Assembly (NCBI GenBank): GCA_017634555.1
Contig: JAGBNF010000031.1
Coordinates: 1 to 41,593, forward strand
Length of the DNA: 41,593 bases
From: Eubacterium sp.
GTDB taxonomy: Bacteria; Bacillota; Clostridia; Lachnospirales; Lachnospiraceae
Direction: 5' to 3'
Part shown: in pieces, positions 17,462 through 25,339 of the stretch
Layout of the letters: each line of letters opens with the position of its first letter
How positions within the stretch are numbered: position 1 is the stretch's first letter
Notes under the pieces: model-generated
Databases searched by the model: none
What the model was told of the DNA's origin: nothing
The model's input: the letters and a program-made list of their open reading frames with translations, nothing else
Program-made: the position numbers and the translations under genes

Positions 17462-18187
17462 ATGAAAAAATTAGAAGAATACATGTCAGCTCTGTCTATC
17501 ACATTAGACGAGTCTGCTTACGAAAAACTGAATACATATTATCAGATGGTGATCGAGAAGAATAAAGTAATGAACCTTACAGCCATAACCGACGAGGAGG
17601 AATTTGCACTGAAGCATTTCGCCGACAGTATATCCCTCACCTCTGCCTATCCTGAATTTGCAAAGAATGCGGAATCAGGAAAATGTACCCTTATAGATGT
17701 AGGTACCGGCGCAGGCTTTCCGGGAATTCCTCTCAAGATCGTATTCCCGAAGCTGAAGGTCACTCTGCTGGATTCACTCCAGAAGAGAGTAAGATTCCTT
17801 GATGAAGTCATCACGGAGCTGGGGCTTACCGATATCACCGCTATCCACAGCCGTGCCGAGGACGGAGCGCGTAATGCAGCTCTCAGGGAAGGCTTTGATT
17901 ATGCTGTATCAAGAGCGGTAGCAAATCTCTCGGTACTCACAGAATACACTCTTCCTTTCGTGAAGAAGGGCGGACATTTTATAGCCTATAAGTCATCCGA
18001 CATTTCAGAGGAACTGGGTGCAGCCGGAAATGCCATAAAGAAGCTGGGCGGAAAACTGGAAGACTGTCCGTCTCTCACCTTACCGGATTCCGACATAGGA
18101 CGAAGCTTCGTTATTATAAAGAAGACTTCCGTTACACCTAAGACCTATCCGCGAAAAGCCGGAGTCATAAAAAAAGAGCCTCTCTAA
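17462..18187 (+). CDS. rsmG: 16S rRNA (guanine-527-N7) methyltransferase RsmG
   Basis: 241 aa from the ATG at 17462. It methylates G527 of 16S rRNA with S-adenosylmethionine. The SAM-binding motif DVGTGAGFPGIPL is followed by VTLLDSLQKRVRFL and SRAVANLSVL; the C-terminal YPRKAGVIKKEPL is typical. The N-terminus MKKLEEYMSAL aligns with the Bacillus protein, which supports this start over the ATG three codons earlier, since that one lies inside the -10 box. No clear ribosome binding site precedes it. rsmG normally follows mnmG on the same strand; here it faces the exonuclease and mnmG from the opposite strand. Confidence 0.92.
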   Translation: MKKLEEYMSALSITLDESAYEKLNTYYQMVIEKNKVMNLTAITDEEEFALKHFADSISLTSAYPEFAKNAESGKCTLIDVGTGAGFPGIPLKIVFPKLKVTLLDSLQKRVRFLDEVITELGLTDITAIHSRAEDGARNAALREGFDYAVSRAVANLSVLTEYTLPFVKKGGHFIAYKSSDISEELGAAGNAIKKLGGKLEDCPSLTLPDSDIGRSFVIIKKTSVTPKTYPRKAGVIKKEPL

Positions 18188-18199
18188 GGCTCTTTTTTT
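18170..18199. terminator. Bidirectional terminator between rsmG and exonuclease
   Basis: AAAAAGAGCC pairs with GGCTCTTTTT around a seven-nt loop holding the rsmG stop codon. The A-run on one side and T-run on the other suit both convergent genes. Confidence 0.8.
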
Positions 18200-18202
18200 A
18201 TA

Positions 18203-19207
18203 TTACTGCTTCTTCGTTTTTGAAGCAGCTGCTGCTTCTCTTGTAGCTTCACGTCTCTGACGTTCTTTCTCTCTTTTTTTCTCGTATACCTGTTGCTCTC
18301 TTTTCTTTAGATTTTCATATTCCTTTCTGGAAATCGGAACTGTTTTCTTCAGGATAAATACATTATCCGTACTGTCTCCGACAGCCTTACATTTTATAAC
18401 ACCTTCCATAAATCCGTGGTAGAGACATTTTCCTACCGCCACATCAGCTGTTGATGTTGCAGCGAACCATTTTATCTTTCTGCTGGTCTTACGCTTACAT
18501 TTCACACATCTTATCATCGACAGCTCTTTATCGGACATCGCTGCACGCTTGGAAGGAAATTCTTCGGAAATCTCATCCAGTCTGCCGTCATGGAAGGCCT
18601 CAACTCTGTCCTCATATTTCTTCGGGTGCCTGTATATATCGAAGGTATATTTATCGGTTATATCTCCGAGCTTCGCCGCTTCAAGTACCTTTGCCGTATA
18701 CCTCGCATCGTTTACCGCCGTATGGAACGGCTCTTCCTCATTCAGTCCCAGCTCCTCGACAGCCTTCTCAAGCTTCCAGATATTTCCGTCCGGATCGTAC
18801 TTGTCTGCGAAGATCTGCTGGATGTTGTAATACTTAAGCGGGAACTCCAGCTTATCCATATAGTAGAAATCCATGTTATTCTGCAGATAGTACAGATCCG
18901 AGGATCCCCATGTACAGAATACCGAATCCTCTCCGCTCCACTTGAGGAACTCTGAGCAGGCCTGCTTGAACGGAACTCCATCTTTCTTCAAGTCCTTTTC
19001 ATCATAGCTCAGCATCTGCTTGATTATCTTATGAAGTTTTGTGTAAATCTTCGGCTTTACCAGTCTGGAGAATTCATCTACAACATTATAGCTTTCATCC
19101 AGCTTAACCGCGCCGATCTCGATTATCTCAAATGGCATCCTTGGGTGTTCTCCGGCCTGTCCTATAGGGCTCTGATTCCACTCAAGATCAAATACAATAT
19201 AATTCAT
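18203..19207 (-). CDS. DEDDh 3'-5' exonuclease with C-terminal Cys cluster
   Basis: 334 aa. The N-terminal ~190 residues form a DnaQ-like exonuclease: MNYIVFDLEWN (Asp7, Glu9), FEIIEIGAVKLD, a central FCTWGSSD and FHTAVNDARYTAKV (final His and Asp). It is closest in look to the KapD/ERI-1 group, which act on RNA or short DNA. The C-terminal region has RCVKCKRKT and later VGKCLYHGF...VIKCK, four Cys that could bind zinc, then a very basic Lys/Arg/Glu/Ala tail (about 290-334), probably nucleic-acid-binding. It lies 28 bp after mnmG. The substrate is unknown. Confidence 0.85.
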   Translation of the reverse strand: MNYIVFDLEWNQSPIGQAGEHPRMPFEIIEIGAVKLDESYNVVDEFSRLVKPKIYTKLHKIIKQMLSYDEKDLKKDGVPFKQACSEFLKWSGEDSVFCTWGSSDLYYLQNNMDFYYMDKLEFPLKYYNIQQIFADKYDPDGNIWKLEKAVEELGLNEEEPFHTAVNDARYTAKVLEAAKLGDITDKYTFDIYRHPKKYEDRVEAFHDGRLDEISEEFPSKRAAMSDKELSMIRCVKCKRKTSRKIKWFAATSTADVAVGKCLYHGFMEGVIKCKAVGDSTDNVFILKKTVPISRKEYENLKKREQQVYEKKREKERQRREATREAAAASKTKKQ

Positions 19208-19235
19208 ATGGGTTATTGTTCCTCTGAGTCAGTTT

Positions 19236-21221
19236 TTATTTTTTCAGATATAACATAAGCATGGAAATGTCTGCCGGCGACACGCCCGATATACGGGATG
19301 CCTGTCCTATCGACTCCGGCCTGATCTTCTCCAGCTTCTGACGTGCTTCTATACGCAGGTTTCTTACTTCGAAATAATCGATATCCTGAGGTATCTTCTT
19401 CTCCTCAAGCTTCCTCATATGTTCAACCTGAGCATACTGCCTGTCGATATATCCTTCATATTTTATCTGAATCTCTATCTGTCTTACTATCTCGTTCCTG
19501 TCGAGTGCTTCAGGAATCTCGATATCTCCGCCGAAGCCACTCTCGCTGCCTGATCCTTCTTCTGTCTCATCGCCTTTTCCGTAAACGATGTCAGCCAGCT
19601 TTCCGAGACTAACTATATCATTATAACTCATTTCCGGACGTTTTAAAATATCAGCAAGTGAAACTCTTGTTGCGATAGGCATTGAGCCCTTCTCCTCCAG
19701 GAATTCCTGAAGTCTCTTGTTGGCTCCGACAAATGTGCTCTTCAACCTTTCTATCTCCGAAGTAATGATCTCTCTCTTCTTGCAGAAAAGCTCATATCTT
19801 GCATCATCAATAAGTCCGACCTCATGTCCGATATCTGTAAGTCTGAGGTCAGCGTTGTCCTGACGGAGCAGAAGTCTGTACTCCGCACGGCTGGTCATCA
19901 TTCTGTACGGCTCCGCAGTCTCCTTTGTAACCAGATCGTCCACGAGAACTCCGATATATCCGTCTGCTCTCGAAAGAACTACAGGTTCCTTACCTGCCAG
20001 AAGTCTTGCCGCATTTATACCTGCGATAAGTCCCTGTGCGCCTGCTTCTTCATAGCCGCTGCTTCCGTTCATCTGTCCCGCAGAGAAAAGTCCGTCAACT
20101 ACCTTTGATTCAAGTGACGGCTTAAGTGATGTCGCTGATATACAGTCATACTCGATCGCATATGCAGGTCTTACTATCTTTGCATTCTCCAGTCCCGGAA
20201 CCGAGTGTACCATTCTGTACTGAACATCCTCAGGCATGGATGAAGACATTCCGTCGAGGTACATTTCATCCGTAAACTCACCCTCCGGCTCAAGGAACAG
20301 CTGATGTCTGTCCTTATCCGGGAACTTCATGATCTTATCCTCGATGGATGGACAATACCTTGGTCCTGTTCCGTGGATAACACCCGAATAAAGCGGTGAA
20401 CGGTCTATATTATCCTTTATAACCTGATGAGTTTCCTCATTAGTATATGTAAGCCAGCAGGAAATCTGCTCTCTCCAGATATCCTCTTCCTTATTGGTAA
20501 AGGAGAACGGCTGGATATGCTCGTCGCCCTTCTGCTCTGCCATCTTCGAGAAATCTACAGACTTTCTGTCAATTCTCGGAGGAGTTCCTGTCTTAAATCT
20601 TCTTAAATGTACCCCTGCCGCTTCAAGCGATGCCGAGAGTCCGGTTGCTGCCATAAGCCCGTTCGGTCCTGTCTCGTAAATGGTATCTCCGTAGATACAT
20701 CTTGCCTTCAGGTAAACACCTGTACAAAGAACAACTGCCTTTGCATGATAGGTTGCACCTGAAAATGTCTTAACTCCAACAACCTTTCTGTGGATCTCGC
20801 CTTCATTTCCCGCAAGTCCCTCAACCTCTTCGGTAAGAAGCTCGGTAACCTCTGCCTGTCTTAATGTGAGATGCGGCTCCTTCATTAAGGTAAGGCGCAT
20901 CTGCTTTGTATATTCAACCTTATCGGCCTGTGCACGAAGTGAATGTACCGCAGGTCCCTTTGAAACGTTCAGCATCTTGGACTGAATATAGGTCTTATCT
21001 ATGTTCTTGCCCATCTCACCGCCCAGGGCATCTATCTCTCTTACGAGATGTCCCTTCGAGCTTCCTCCGATGTTCGGATTACATGGCATAAGTGCCACGC
21101 TGTCCATGCTGACAGTAAACATAATGGTCTCGAAGCCGAGTCTTGCCGCAGCAAGAGCCGCTTCGCAGCCTGCGTGTCCCGCACCGATTATTACAATGTC
21201 ATAGGTTTCTTCAACGTGCAT
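19236..21221 (-). CDS. mnmG: tRNA uridine 5-carboxymethylaminomethyl modification enzyme MnmG
   Basis: 661 aa from [15 protein letters not shown]. With MnmE it installs cmnm5 or nm5 groups on wobble U34 of certain tRNAs. Motifs: FAD-binding [46 protein letters not shown] and [18 protein letters not shown], plus the helical C-terminal domain ([12 protein letters not shown]). An open frame extends 14 codons upstream and encodes SCYPERSEE, but that stretch is translation of a dispersed repeat, so I place the start at 21221 after GAAAAGAGA. The mRNA leader from mnmE holds two palindromic repeats. Confidence 0.95.
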   Translation of the reverse strand: MHVEETYDIVIIGAGHAGCEAALAAARLGFETIMFTVSMDSVALMPCNPNIGGSSKGHLVREIDALGGEMGKNIDKTYIQSKMLNVSKGPAVHSLRAQADKVEYTKQMRLTLMKEPHLTLRQAEVTELLTEEVEGLAGNEGEIHRKVVGVKTFSGATYHAKAVVLCTGVYLKARCIYGDTIYETGPNGLMAATGLSASLEAAGVHLRRFKTGTPPRIDRKSVDFSKMAEQKGDEHIQPFSFTNKEEDIWREQISCWLTYTNEETHQVIKDNIDRSPLYSGVIHGTGPRYCPSIEDKIMKFPDKDRHQLFLEPEGEFTDEMYLDGMSSSMPEDVQYRMVHSVPGLENAKIVRPAYAIEYDCISATSLKPSLESKVVDGLFSAGQMNGSSGYEEAGAQGLIAGINAARLLAGKEPVVLSRADGYIGVLVDDLVTKETAEPYRMMTSRAEYRLLLRQDNADLRLTDIGHEVGLIDDARYELFCKKREIITSEIERLKSTFVGANKRLQEFLEEKGSMPIATRVSLADILKRPEMSYNDIVSLGKLADIVYGKGDETEEGSGSESGFGGDIEIPEALDRNEIVRQIEIQIKYEGYIDRQYAQVEHMRKLEEKKIPQDIDYFEVRNLRIEARQKLEKIRPESIGQASRISGVSPADISMLMLYLKK

Positions 21222-21236
21222 AATGTGTCTCTTTTC

Positions 21237-21284
21237 TTCACTTCGTTCAGGATAACAACTCATTCTACGAATGAGTTGTTACTT
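21237..21284. repeat. Palindromic 48-bp repeat, copy 1
   Basis: It starts TTCACTTCGTTCAGGATAAC and contains a perfect 12-bp stem (21254-21265 with 21269-21280) with a three-nt loop. Copy 2 lies at 21361-21408. The flank resembles the widespread family whose spurious translation reads PERSEE. Confidence 0.85.
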
Positions 21285-21360
21285 ACTGGTGCAAATAAAC
21301 TTCGCTCCGCTTGTTTATTGCATTCGCTTCGCGTCTGCTCCATGCTTCGCATGGGCATCC

Positions 21361-21408
21361 TTCACTTCGTTCAGGATAACAACTCGTTCTTTGAACGAGT
21401 TGTTACTT
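21361..21408. repeat. Palindromic 48-bp repeat, copy 2, overlapping mnmE stop
   Basis: Same length and layout as copy 1, with stem 21378-21389/21393-21404. One base pair differs between copies as a compensated change (A-T in copy 1, G-C in copy 2). The mnmE stop codon (21403-21405) lies in the outer stem arm. Smaller hairpins lie between the copies near 21291-21320 and 21340-21355. Confidence 0.85.
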
Positions 21409-22773
21409 GCCCATACAAAATTCACTAAATATTTTATCTGCGAGGTCATCCTCAAGGCTCTCTCCGATTATCTCTCCGAGAGCTTCATATGCTGCCATAA
21501 GATCGATGGTATAGAAATCCTCTCCCATTCCGGCCTCGATGCTGTTTCTTACTCTGTCGAGGCTTTCCTTCGCTCTGATGAGTGAAGCCTTATGCCGCAC
21601 ATTTGTTATATACACCTGATTATTGAAATCTATCTCTTTGCTGAAGAACATTTCCTTAATCTTGTCTCGCAGGAGATCAAAGCCTTCGCCGCTCTTTGCA
21701 GATATCTGGAGGATCTTATCCTTATCAAGTCCCTCAAGATCCTCATCTGTGAGAACGGGAGCAATATCGCTCTTATTCACCAGCACAATGTATTTTCTGT
21801 CTTTGATCATTTCGATGAGCCGAATATCATTTTCGTTCAGAGACTCGGAACTGTCAAGTACTAACATTACAAGATCTGCCTGATTCATGGATTCGATTGC
21901 TCTGTCGACGCCGATTTTCTCCACTGCATCCTCTGTTTCTCTGATTCCGGCGGTATCGATCAGCTTGAGTGTCATGCCGCCGAAGCTTATATATTCTTCA
22001 AGGGTATCTCTGGTAGTTCCTTCAATATCCGTTACTATCGCTCTATCTGTTCCGGTAAGCATGTTCATTATGGATGACTTACCTACATTAGGCCTTCCGA
22101 CGATTGCCGTGCGGATGCCTTCCTTAATGATCCTGCCCTCATCACCCGTTAGGATCAGCTTATCGATACTTCCCGCTATTTCATCGATGGTGCCCGACAG
22201 CTTATCGCTGTAACCGTCCAGACTGTAATTCTCCGGATCGTCTATGGCCGATTCGATAAATGCGGTCTCATATATTATCTTATCTCTCAGCTCGGTGATA
22301 GCCTTGCGCAGGCTTCCCGACAGCTGCTCGAGCGAGGACTGAAGTGCCATATCATTCTCGGCATTTATTACATCCATTACAGCCTCGGCTCCGGTCATAT
22401 CTATTCTTCCGCCGAGATAAGCCCTCTTCGTGAACTCGCCCGGTTCTGCAGGACGGATACCTTCTTTAATAAGAAGCTCCATCACTCTTTTCATAACGAG
22501 CGGACCGCCATGGCAGTCCAGTTCTACCGTATCTTCGGTAGTATAGGTATGAGGCCCTTTCATTACAAGAGCTATGACCTCATCTAATTCTGTTTCGCCA
22601 TCATATATACGGCCGAAGGCTGCCGTAAAGCTCGGCATCTCGGACAGCTTCTTCCTGCCGCGGAACAGTTTGTCCGCTACAGTAATGGCCTCAGGGCCGC
22701 TGATCCTTATAATTCCTATGGCCGACTGTCCCATTCCCGTTGCGACAGCACAGATAGTATCATTTGTATACAT
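21403..22773 (-). CDS. mnmE: tRNA modification GTPase MnmE
   Basis: 456 aa from MYTNDTICAVATG (22773); a TTG two codons earlier is also possible. AGGAAGGGA lies upstream. The N-terminal folate-binding domain has AIGIIRISGPEA and the HGG motif (LDCHGGPLVMKRV). The inserted G domain has GRPNVGKSS (G1), DIEGTTRD (G2), DTAGIRE (G3) and NKSD (G4). The C-terminus is FCMGK, with the conserved Cys and GK ending. It is the partner of MnmG for wobble-uridine modification, and the two genes are adjacent, 181 bp apart. Confidence 0.96.
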   Translation of the reverse strand: MYTNDTICAVATGMGQSAIGIIRISGPEAITVADKLFRGRKKLSEMPSFTAAFGRIYDGETELDEVIALVMKGPHTYTTEDTVELDCHGGPLVMKRVMELLIKEGIRPAEPGEFTKRAYLGGRIDMTGAEAVMDVINAENDMALQSSLEQLSGSLRKAITELRDKIIYETAFIESAIDDPENYSLDGYSDKLSGTIDEIAGSIDKLILTGDEGRIIKEGIRTAIVGRPNVGKSSIMNMLTGTDRAIVTDIEGTTRDTLEEYISFGGMTLKLIDTAGIRETEDAVEKIGVDRAIESMNQADLVMLVLDSSESLNENDIRLIEMIKDRKYIVLVNKSDIAPVLTDEDLEGLDKDKILQISAKSGEGFDLLRDKIKEMFFSKEIDFNNQVYITNVRHKASLIRAKESLDRVRNSIEAGMGEDFYTIDLMAAYEALGEIIGESLEDDLADKIFSEFCMGK

Positions 22774-22811
22774 AGACAAACATCCCTTCCTAGGCTCAAC
22801 TAACGCACAAA

Positions 22812-22838
22812 GGCGCCATACCCAATGGATATGGCGCC
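22812..22838 (-). terminator. Hairpin terminator after zinc-ribbon membrane gene
   Basis: GGCGCCATA (22812-22820) pairs with TATGGCGCC (22830-22838). On the minus strand it is followed by a weak T-stretch (TTTGTG). It separates the upstream gene from mnmE. Confidence 0.5.
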
Positions 22839-22848
22839 GAGTAAAATC

Positions 22849-23643
22849 TTATAAGTAATAATCCTCTTTCTTAACTAACTTCATAACTGCTTCAACCGTG
22901 ATTGCTGCAAGTCCGAGAAGTGCGAGGATCCATCCGAATCCGTAGCTAACCTTTGCAAGTCCGCTGTATTCTCCGGCTGCTGATCCGATATCGATTGTAG
23001 CATAAAGGAAGAAAAGAAGCATTATTCCAGGAATATACAAGTAGCTGTATGGCTTCTTCTTTAATTCCTCAATAGCCGGAATATTAATAACTCTGAACTT
23101 AAGTGCAACGATGCAGAGTGATCCGATTAAGAAGAACAATGCCATTAATATATAAAAGCCTCCAACTTCCCAAAGGCTTGCTGATTCTTTGATTCCAAGC
23201 ACACTCATCTTCATCCATGGGAGAAATGCTGAAAGGAATACTAAACCAGATCCGATTACAGGAAGAAGATTTATAGGATTCTTAATGTTCTGAACCAATA
23301 CGCTTGGATCAAATACAGCGCCTGTACCTGCTGCAGGAGCCTTAGGTGCAGTTGGCTGTCCAAACTGCTGAGGCTGTGAAGCCTGTGGGTTGAACTGCTG
23401 CTGTGGCTGAGCTGCCTGTGGGTTAAACTGTGGCTGTGAAGCCTGCGGGTTAAACTGCGGCTGTGCATCCTGAGGATTAAACTGCGGAGCCTGTGGCTGT
23501 GCATCCTGAGGGTTGAACTGTGGAGCCTGTGGCTGTGGATTATACTGTGGAGCCTGTGGCTGTGCCTGCTGAAAAGTATTTCCACATACATTACATGCTA
23601 CTGATCCATCTGGTAACTGATTTCCGCATACTGGACAAATCAT
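22849..23643 (-). CDS. Zinc-ribbon membrane protein with Q/P-rich repeats
   Basis: 264 aa from MICPVCGNQ, chosen because a perfect AAAGGAGGT lies eight nt upstream. The open frame continues 60 codons further but runs through the tRNA-Lys gene and is spurious. A zinc ribbon (CPVCGN...CNVCGNTF) is followed by about 75 residues of APQFNPQ/DAQPQ-type repeats, then four membrane helices (ending LALLGLAAITVEAVMKLV). The exact function is unknown. The layout, with a cytoplasmic zinc ribbon, a disordered linker and a small membrane domain, is common in Firmicutes and often annotated only as a zinc-ribbon protein. Confidence 0.82.
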   Translation of the reverse strand: MICPVCGNQLPDGSVACNVCGNTFQQAQPQAPQYNPQPQAPQFNPQDAQPQAPQFNPQDAQPQFNPQASQPQFNPQAAQPQQQFNPQASQPQQFGQPTAPKAPAAGTGAVFDPSVLVQNIKNPINLLPVIGSGLVFLSAFLPWMKMSVLGIKESASLWEVGGFYILMALFFLIGSLCIVALKFRVINIPAIEELKKKPYSYLYIPGIMLLFFLYATIDIGSAAGEYSGLAKVSYGFGWILALLGLAAITVEAVMKLVKKEDYYL

Positions 23644-23695
23644 TTCAATACCTCCTTTGAAATATAAATACTTTCGTTTCAAAAAAATAAAGAGC

Positions 23696-23717
23696 CAAAA
23701 ACCTTGTCTACACAAAG
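23696..23717 (-). terminator. Terminator downstream of tRNA-Lys
   Basis: On the minus strand CTTTGT-GTAG-ACAAGG is followed by TTTTT, 19 nt after the tRNA 3' end. The stem is short (six bp with one wobble). Confidence 0.5.
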
Positions 23718-23735
23718 TCCTCAGCCCTCCTGGAG

Positions 23736-23808
23736 TGGGCCGCCGGGGGCTCGAACCCCGCACACCCTGATTAAGAGTCAGGTGCTCTACCAAATGAGCT
23801 AGCGGCCC
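23736..23808 (-). tRNA. tRNA-Lys (CTT)
   Basis: 73 nt with acceptor stem GGGCCGC/GCGGCCC, anticodon stem CCTGA/TCAGG with loop CTCTTAA (anticodon CTT, reads AAG), T-arm GCGGG GTTCGAGC-type and discriminator A. CCA is not encoded. It is a single-gene unit with its own promoter. Confidence 0.95.
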
Positions 23809-23852
23809 GTATTTCGCATTCATACGAGGTGCTTTATCAAAAGCACTTTGTT

Positions 23853-23881
23853 AATATACTACAAGCTTTTCTTAATTGCAA
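23853..23881 (-). promoter_or_regulatory. tRNA-Lys promoter
   Basis: TTGCAA (23876-23881), 17 nt, TATATT (23853-23858) on the minus strand. A seven-bp hairpin (23829-23846) sits at the 5' end of the predicted pre-tRNA leader. Confidence 0.65.
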
Positions 23882-23920
23882 CTACTTTTTTAAATTATTT
23901 TTTATTTTGGAACTTTTCAC

Positions 23921-23956
23921 AAAAAATCAATACTTATTAAGACATTTTTAAGTATT
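23921..23956 (-). terminator. Terminator of the larC transcription unit
   Basis: AATACTTA (23929-23936) pairs with TAAGTATT (23949-23956). On the minus strand it is followed by GATTTTTTG. It lies directly after the 75-aa gene. Confidence 0.6.
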
Positions 23957-23964
23957 TTGAATAA

Positions 23965-24192
23965 TCATTTTCCGAATATTGTATTGAGAAGTTCCACATC
24001 CTCTGCCGTCAGTCTTAAGTTCGATACATAATCACGTCCCTCAACTGATGTAACTTTTACTTCAATAACTGCTCCTTCTGCTATAGCTTCCTTTCCAACC
24101 TTGCTGATAAATGCAGGAAATTTTGGATGCTGCTGCTTAAATACCTGAATCTTTGATCCTATCTGCAGAAGATCTACAGGATTAACTCCCAT
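23965..24192 (-). CDS. Small conserved-looking protein downstream of larC
   Basis: 75 aa, family not recognised. The sequence is balanced and well folded in appearance: an amphipathic N-terminal half (DLLQIGSKIQVFKQQHPKFPAFISKV), a beta-like EGAVIEVKVTSVEGRDYVSNLRL, and a final helix DVELLNTIFGK. There is no signal or membrane segment. A strong AGGAGG precedes the ATG. It lies 23 bp after larC and shares its terminator, so it is co-transcribed. It does not resemble the missing LarC C-terminal domain. Confidence 0.75.
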   Translation of the reverse strand: MGVNPVDLLQIGSKIQVFKQQHPKFPAFISKVGKEAIAEGAVIEVKVTSVEGRDYVSNLRLTAEDVELLNTIFGK

Positions 24193-24215
24193 TATATTTT
24201 TCCTCCTTAATCCGT

Positions 24216-25160
24216 TCAGGCCTCTATGATCATAGCTCTGACCATTCCCGGAATTTCATAATCTCTCTTACCAGCGCCGATTCCGACCCTCAGAACACTA
24301 AAGCTCTCAGGCAGCCTGTCATCTGTTTTTACAGCGGCTGCGAATGCTGCTCCCGTAGGAGTTACAAATTCACCGCGTCTTTCTGTTATAGCAAGCCTTA
24401 CGCCTGTCTGCTCGGCTATCTTCATAACTGCAGGTACCGGAACCGGGATCACGCCGTGCTGGCATCTTACAGTTCCGCATCCGTCAACCAGACGGGTAAT
24501 GATACATTTCTTAATATCATTCTTTGTTATTATATCTTCAAAGCATACGGCAGCGGAAAGAATATCTACTATAGAATCTACTGCGCCTACCTCATGGAAA
24601 TGTACCTCATCTATAGGTCTGTCGTGTACAGCAGCTTCAGCCTCCGCAACGATACCGAATATCTTCTTCGCAAGATTCCTTGCGCCCTCGGTCATCTCAG
24701 TCTTATCTATTATCGCCTTAACATCAAGGTAACTTCTATGCTCATGATGATGTTCATGGTGATGATGTCCATCGTGGTCGTGATGATGGTGTTCATCATG
24801 ATCATGGTGATGGTGCTCATCATGGTCGTGGTGATGGTGCTCATCGTGATTGTGATGATGGTGCTCATCATGGTCGTGATGATGTTCATGGTGGTGGCCA
24901 TGCTCGTTATGGTCATGTCCATACAGATAATCCATGTCATGATCATGATTATCATTGTCCAGGATAACATCGAAATCCGCCGCACCTATCCCGGCCTTTG
25001 CCACTCTTGTTATCTTTACATCAAAGCCTCCGACAACCGTCTTCAGGCTCTCCAGCATCTTATTCAGAACATCTCTGTCAGCCCCAAGATCAAGGAGTGC
25101 TGCCACAGACATATCACCGCTTATACCAGTATTACATTCAATAAATAATGACTTACTCAT
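24216..25160 (-). CDS. larC: LarC nickel-pincer cofactor protein, N-terminal form, His-rich
   Basis: 314 aa from MSKSLFIECNTGISGDM. The frame is open upstream to a TTG at 25220, but that lies at the predicted transcription start. LarC inserts nickel in a CTP-dependent step to finish the nickel-pincer cofactor of lactate racemase-type enzymes. The family core is clear: ECNTGISGDM, VHFHEVGAVDSIVDI, GCGTVRCQHGVIPVPVPA, FVTPTGAA and GIGAGKRDYEIP. Residues 72-141 hold 40 His in 70 residues, a likely nickel store. The protein stops right after EIPGMVRAMIIEA, where full-length LarC normally continues with a C-terminal domain. That domain is not found in any frame downstream. Confidence 0.88.
   Translation of the reverse strand: MSKSLFIECNTGISGDMSVAALLDLGADRDVLNKMLESLKTVVGGFDVKITRVAKAGIGAADFDVILDNDNHDHDMDYLYGHDHNEHGHHHEHHHDHDEHHHHNHDEHHHHDHDEHHHHDHDEHHHHDHDGHHHHEHHHEHRSYLDVKAIIDKTEMTEGARNLAKKIFGIVAEAEAAVHDRPIDEVHFHEVGAVDSIVDILSAAVCFEDIITKNDIKKCIITRLVDGCGTVRCQHGVIPVPVPAVMKIAEQTGVRLAITERRGEFVTPTGAAFAAAVKTDDRLPESFSVLRVGIGAGKRDYEIPGMVRAMIIEA
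24738..24947 (-). repeat. Histidine-codon repeat tract in larC
   Basis: A 24-bp period encodes HDEHHHHD-type octads; 40 of 70 codons are His. Long frames on the opposite strand here (Met/Ile/Val-rich) are artefacts of the repeat. Confidence 0.9.
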
Positions 25161-25228
25161 ATCACCCCATACACTTCGACTACATGTAGTGAAGATTTCC
25201 CTAAATAAAACAAAAAACAACTTCTTAT

Positions 25229-25264
25229 AGTATAAAATGTAATCGCATTTATTGCAATTACATT
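25229..25264 (-). promoter_or_regulatory. larC promoter with overlapping palindrome
   Basis: On the minus strand TTGCAA (25252-25257), 17 nt, TATACT (25229-25234). A perfect eight-bp inverted repeat, AATGTAAT (25236-25243) and ATTACATT (25257-25264), brackets the -35 and spacer. It also sits next to the divergent promoter of the plus-strand gene. It could be an operator for both; the regulator is unknown. Confidence 0.5.
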
Positions 25265-25269
25265 GTATA

Positions 25270-25299
25270 TTGAAGCGGTATATTTATTTCTGATATAAT
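25270..25299 (+). promoter_or_regulatory. Promoter of small zinc-ribbon gene
   Basis: TTGAAG (25270-25275), an 18-nt spacer and TATAAT (25294-25299), about 40 nt before the ATG at 25340. Confidence 0.55.
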
Positions 25300-25339
25300 A
25301 TTTTCAAATGGGGATTACTTATCAGAAGGAGATTTGTTT

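Noticed and set aside
21222-21263. N-terminal extension of MnmG (SCYPERSEE)
   Set aside because: It is translation of a dispersed palindromic repeat; family N-termini begin at [15 protein letters not shown].
23644-23823. N-terminal extension of the zinc-ribbon membrane protein
   Set aside because: It translates the tRNA-Lys gene (GPLAHLVEHLTLNQ is a well-known tRNA artefact), and a perfect ribosome binding site marks the inner ATG at 23643.
23965-24215. Frameshifted LarC C-terminal domain
   Set aside because: No LarC2-like sequence in any frame after the larC stop; the 75-aa gene has its own strong ribosome binding site.
24456-25148. Long Met/Val/Ile-rich frames opposite larC
   Set aside because: Antisense reading of the His-codon repeat; no ribosome binding site or family resemblance.
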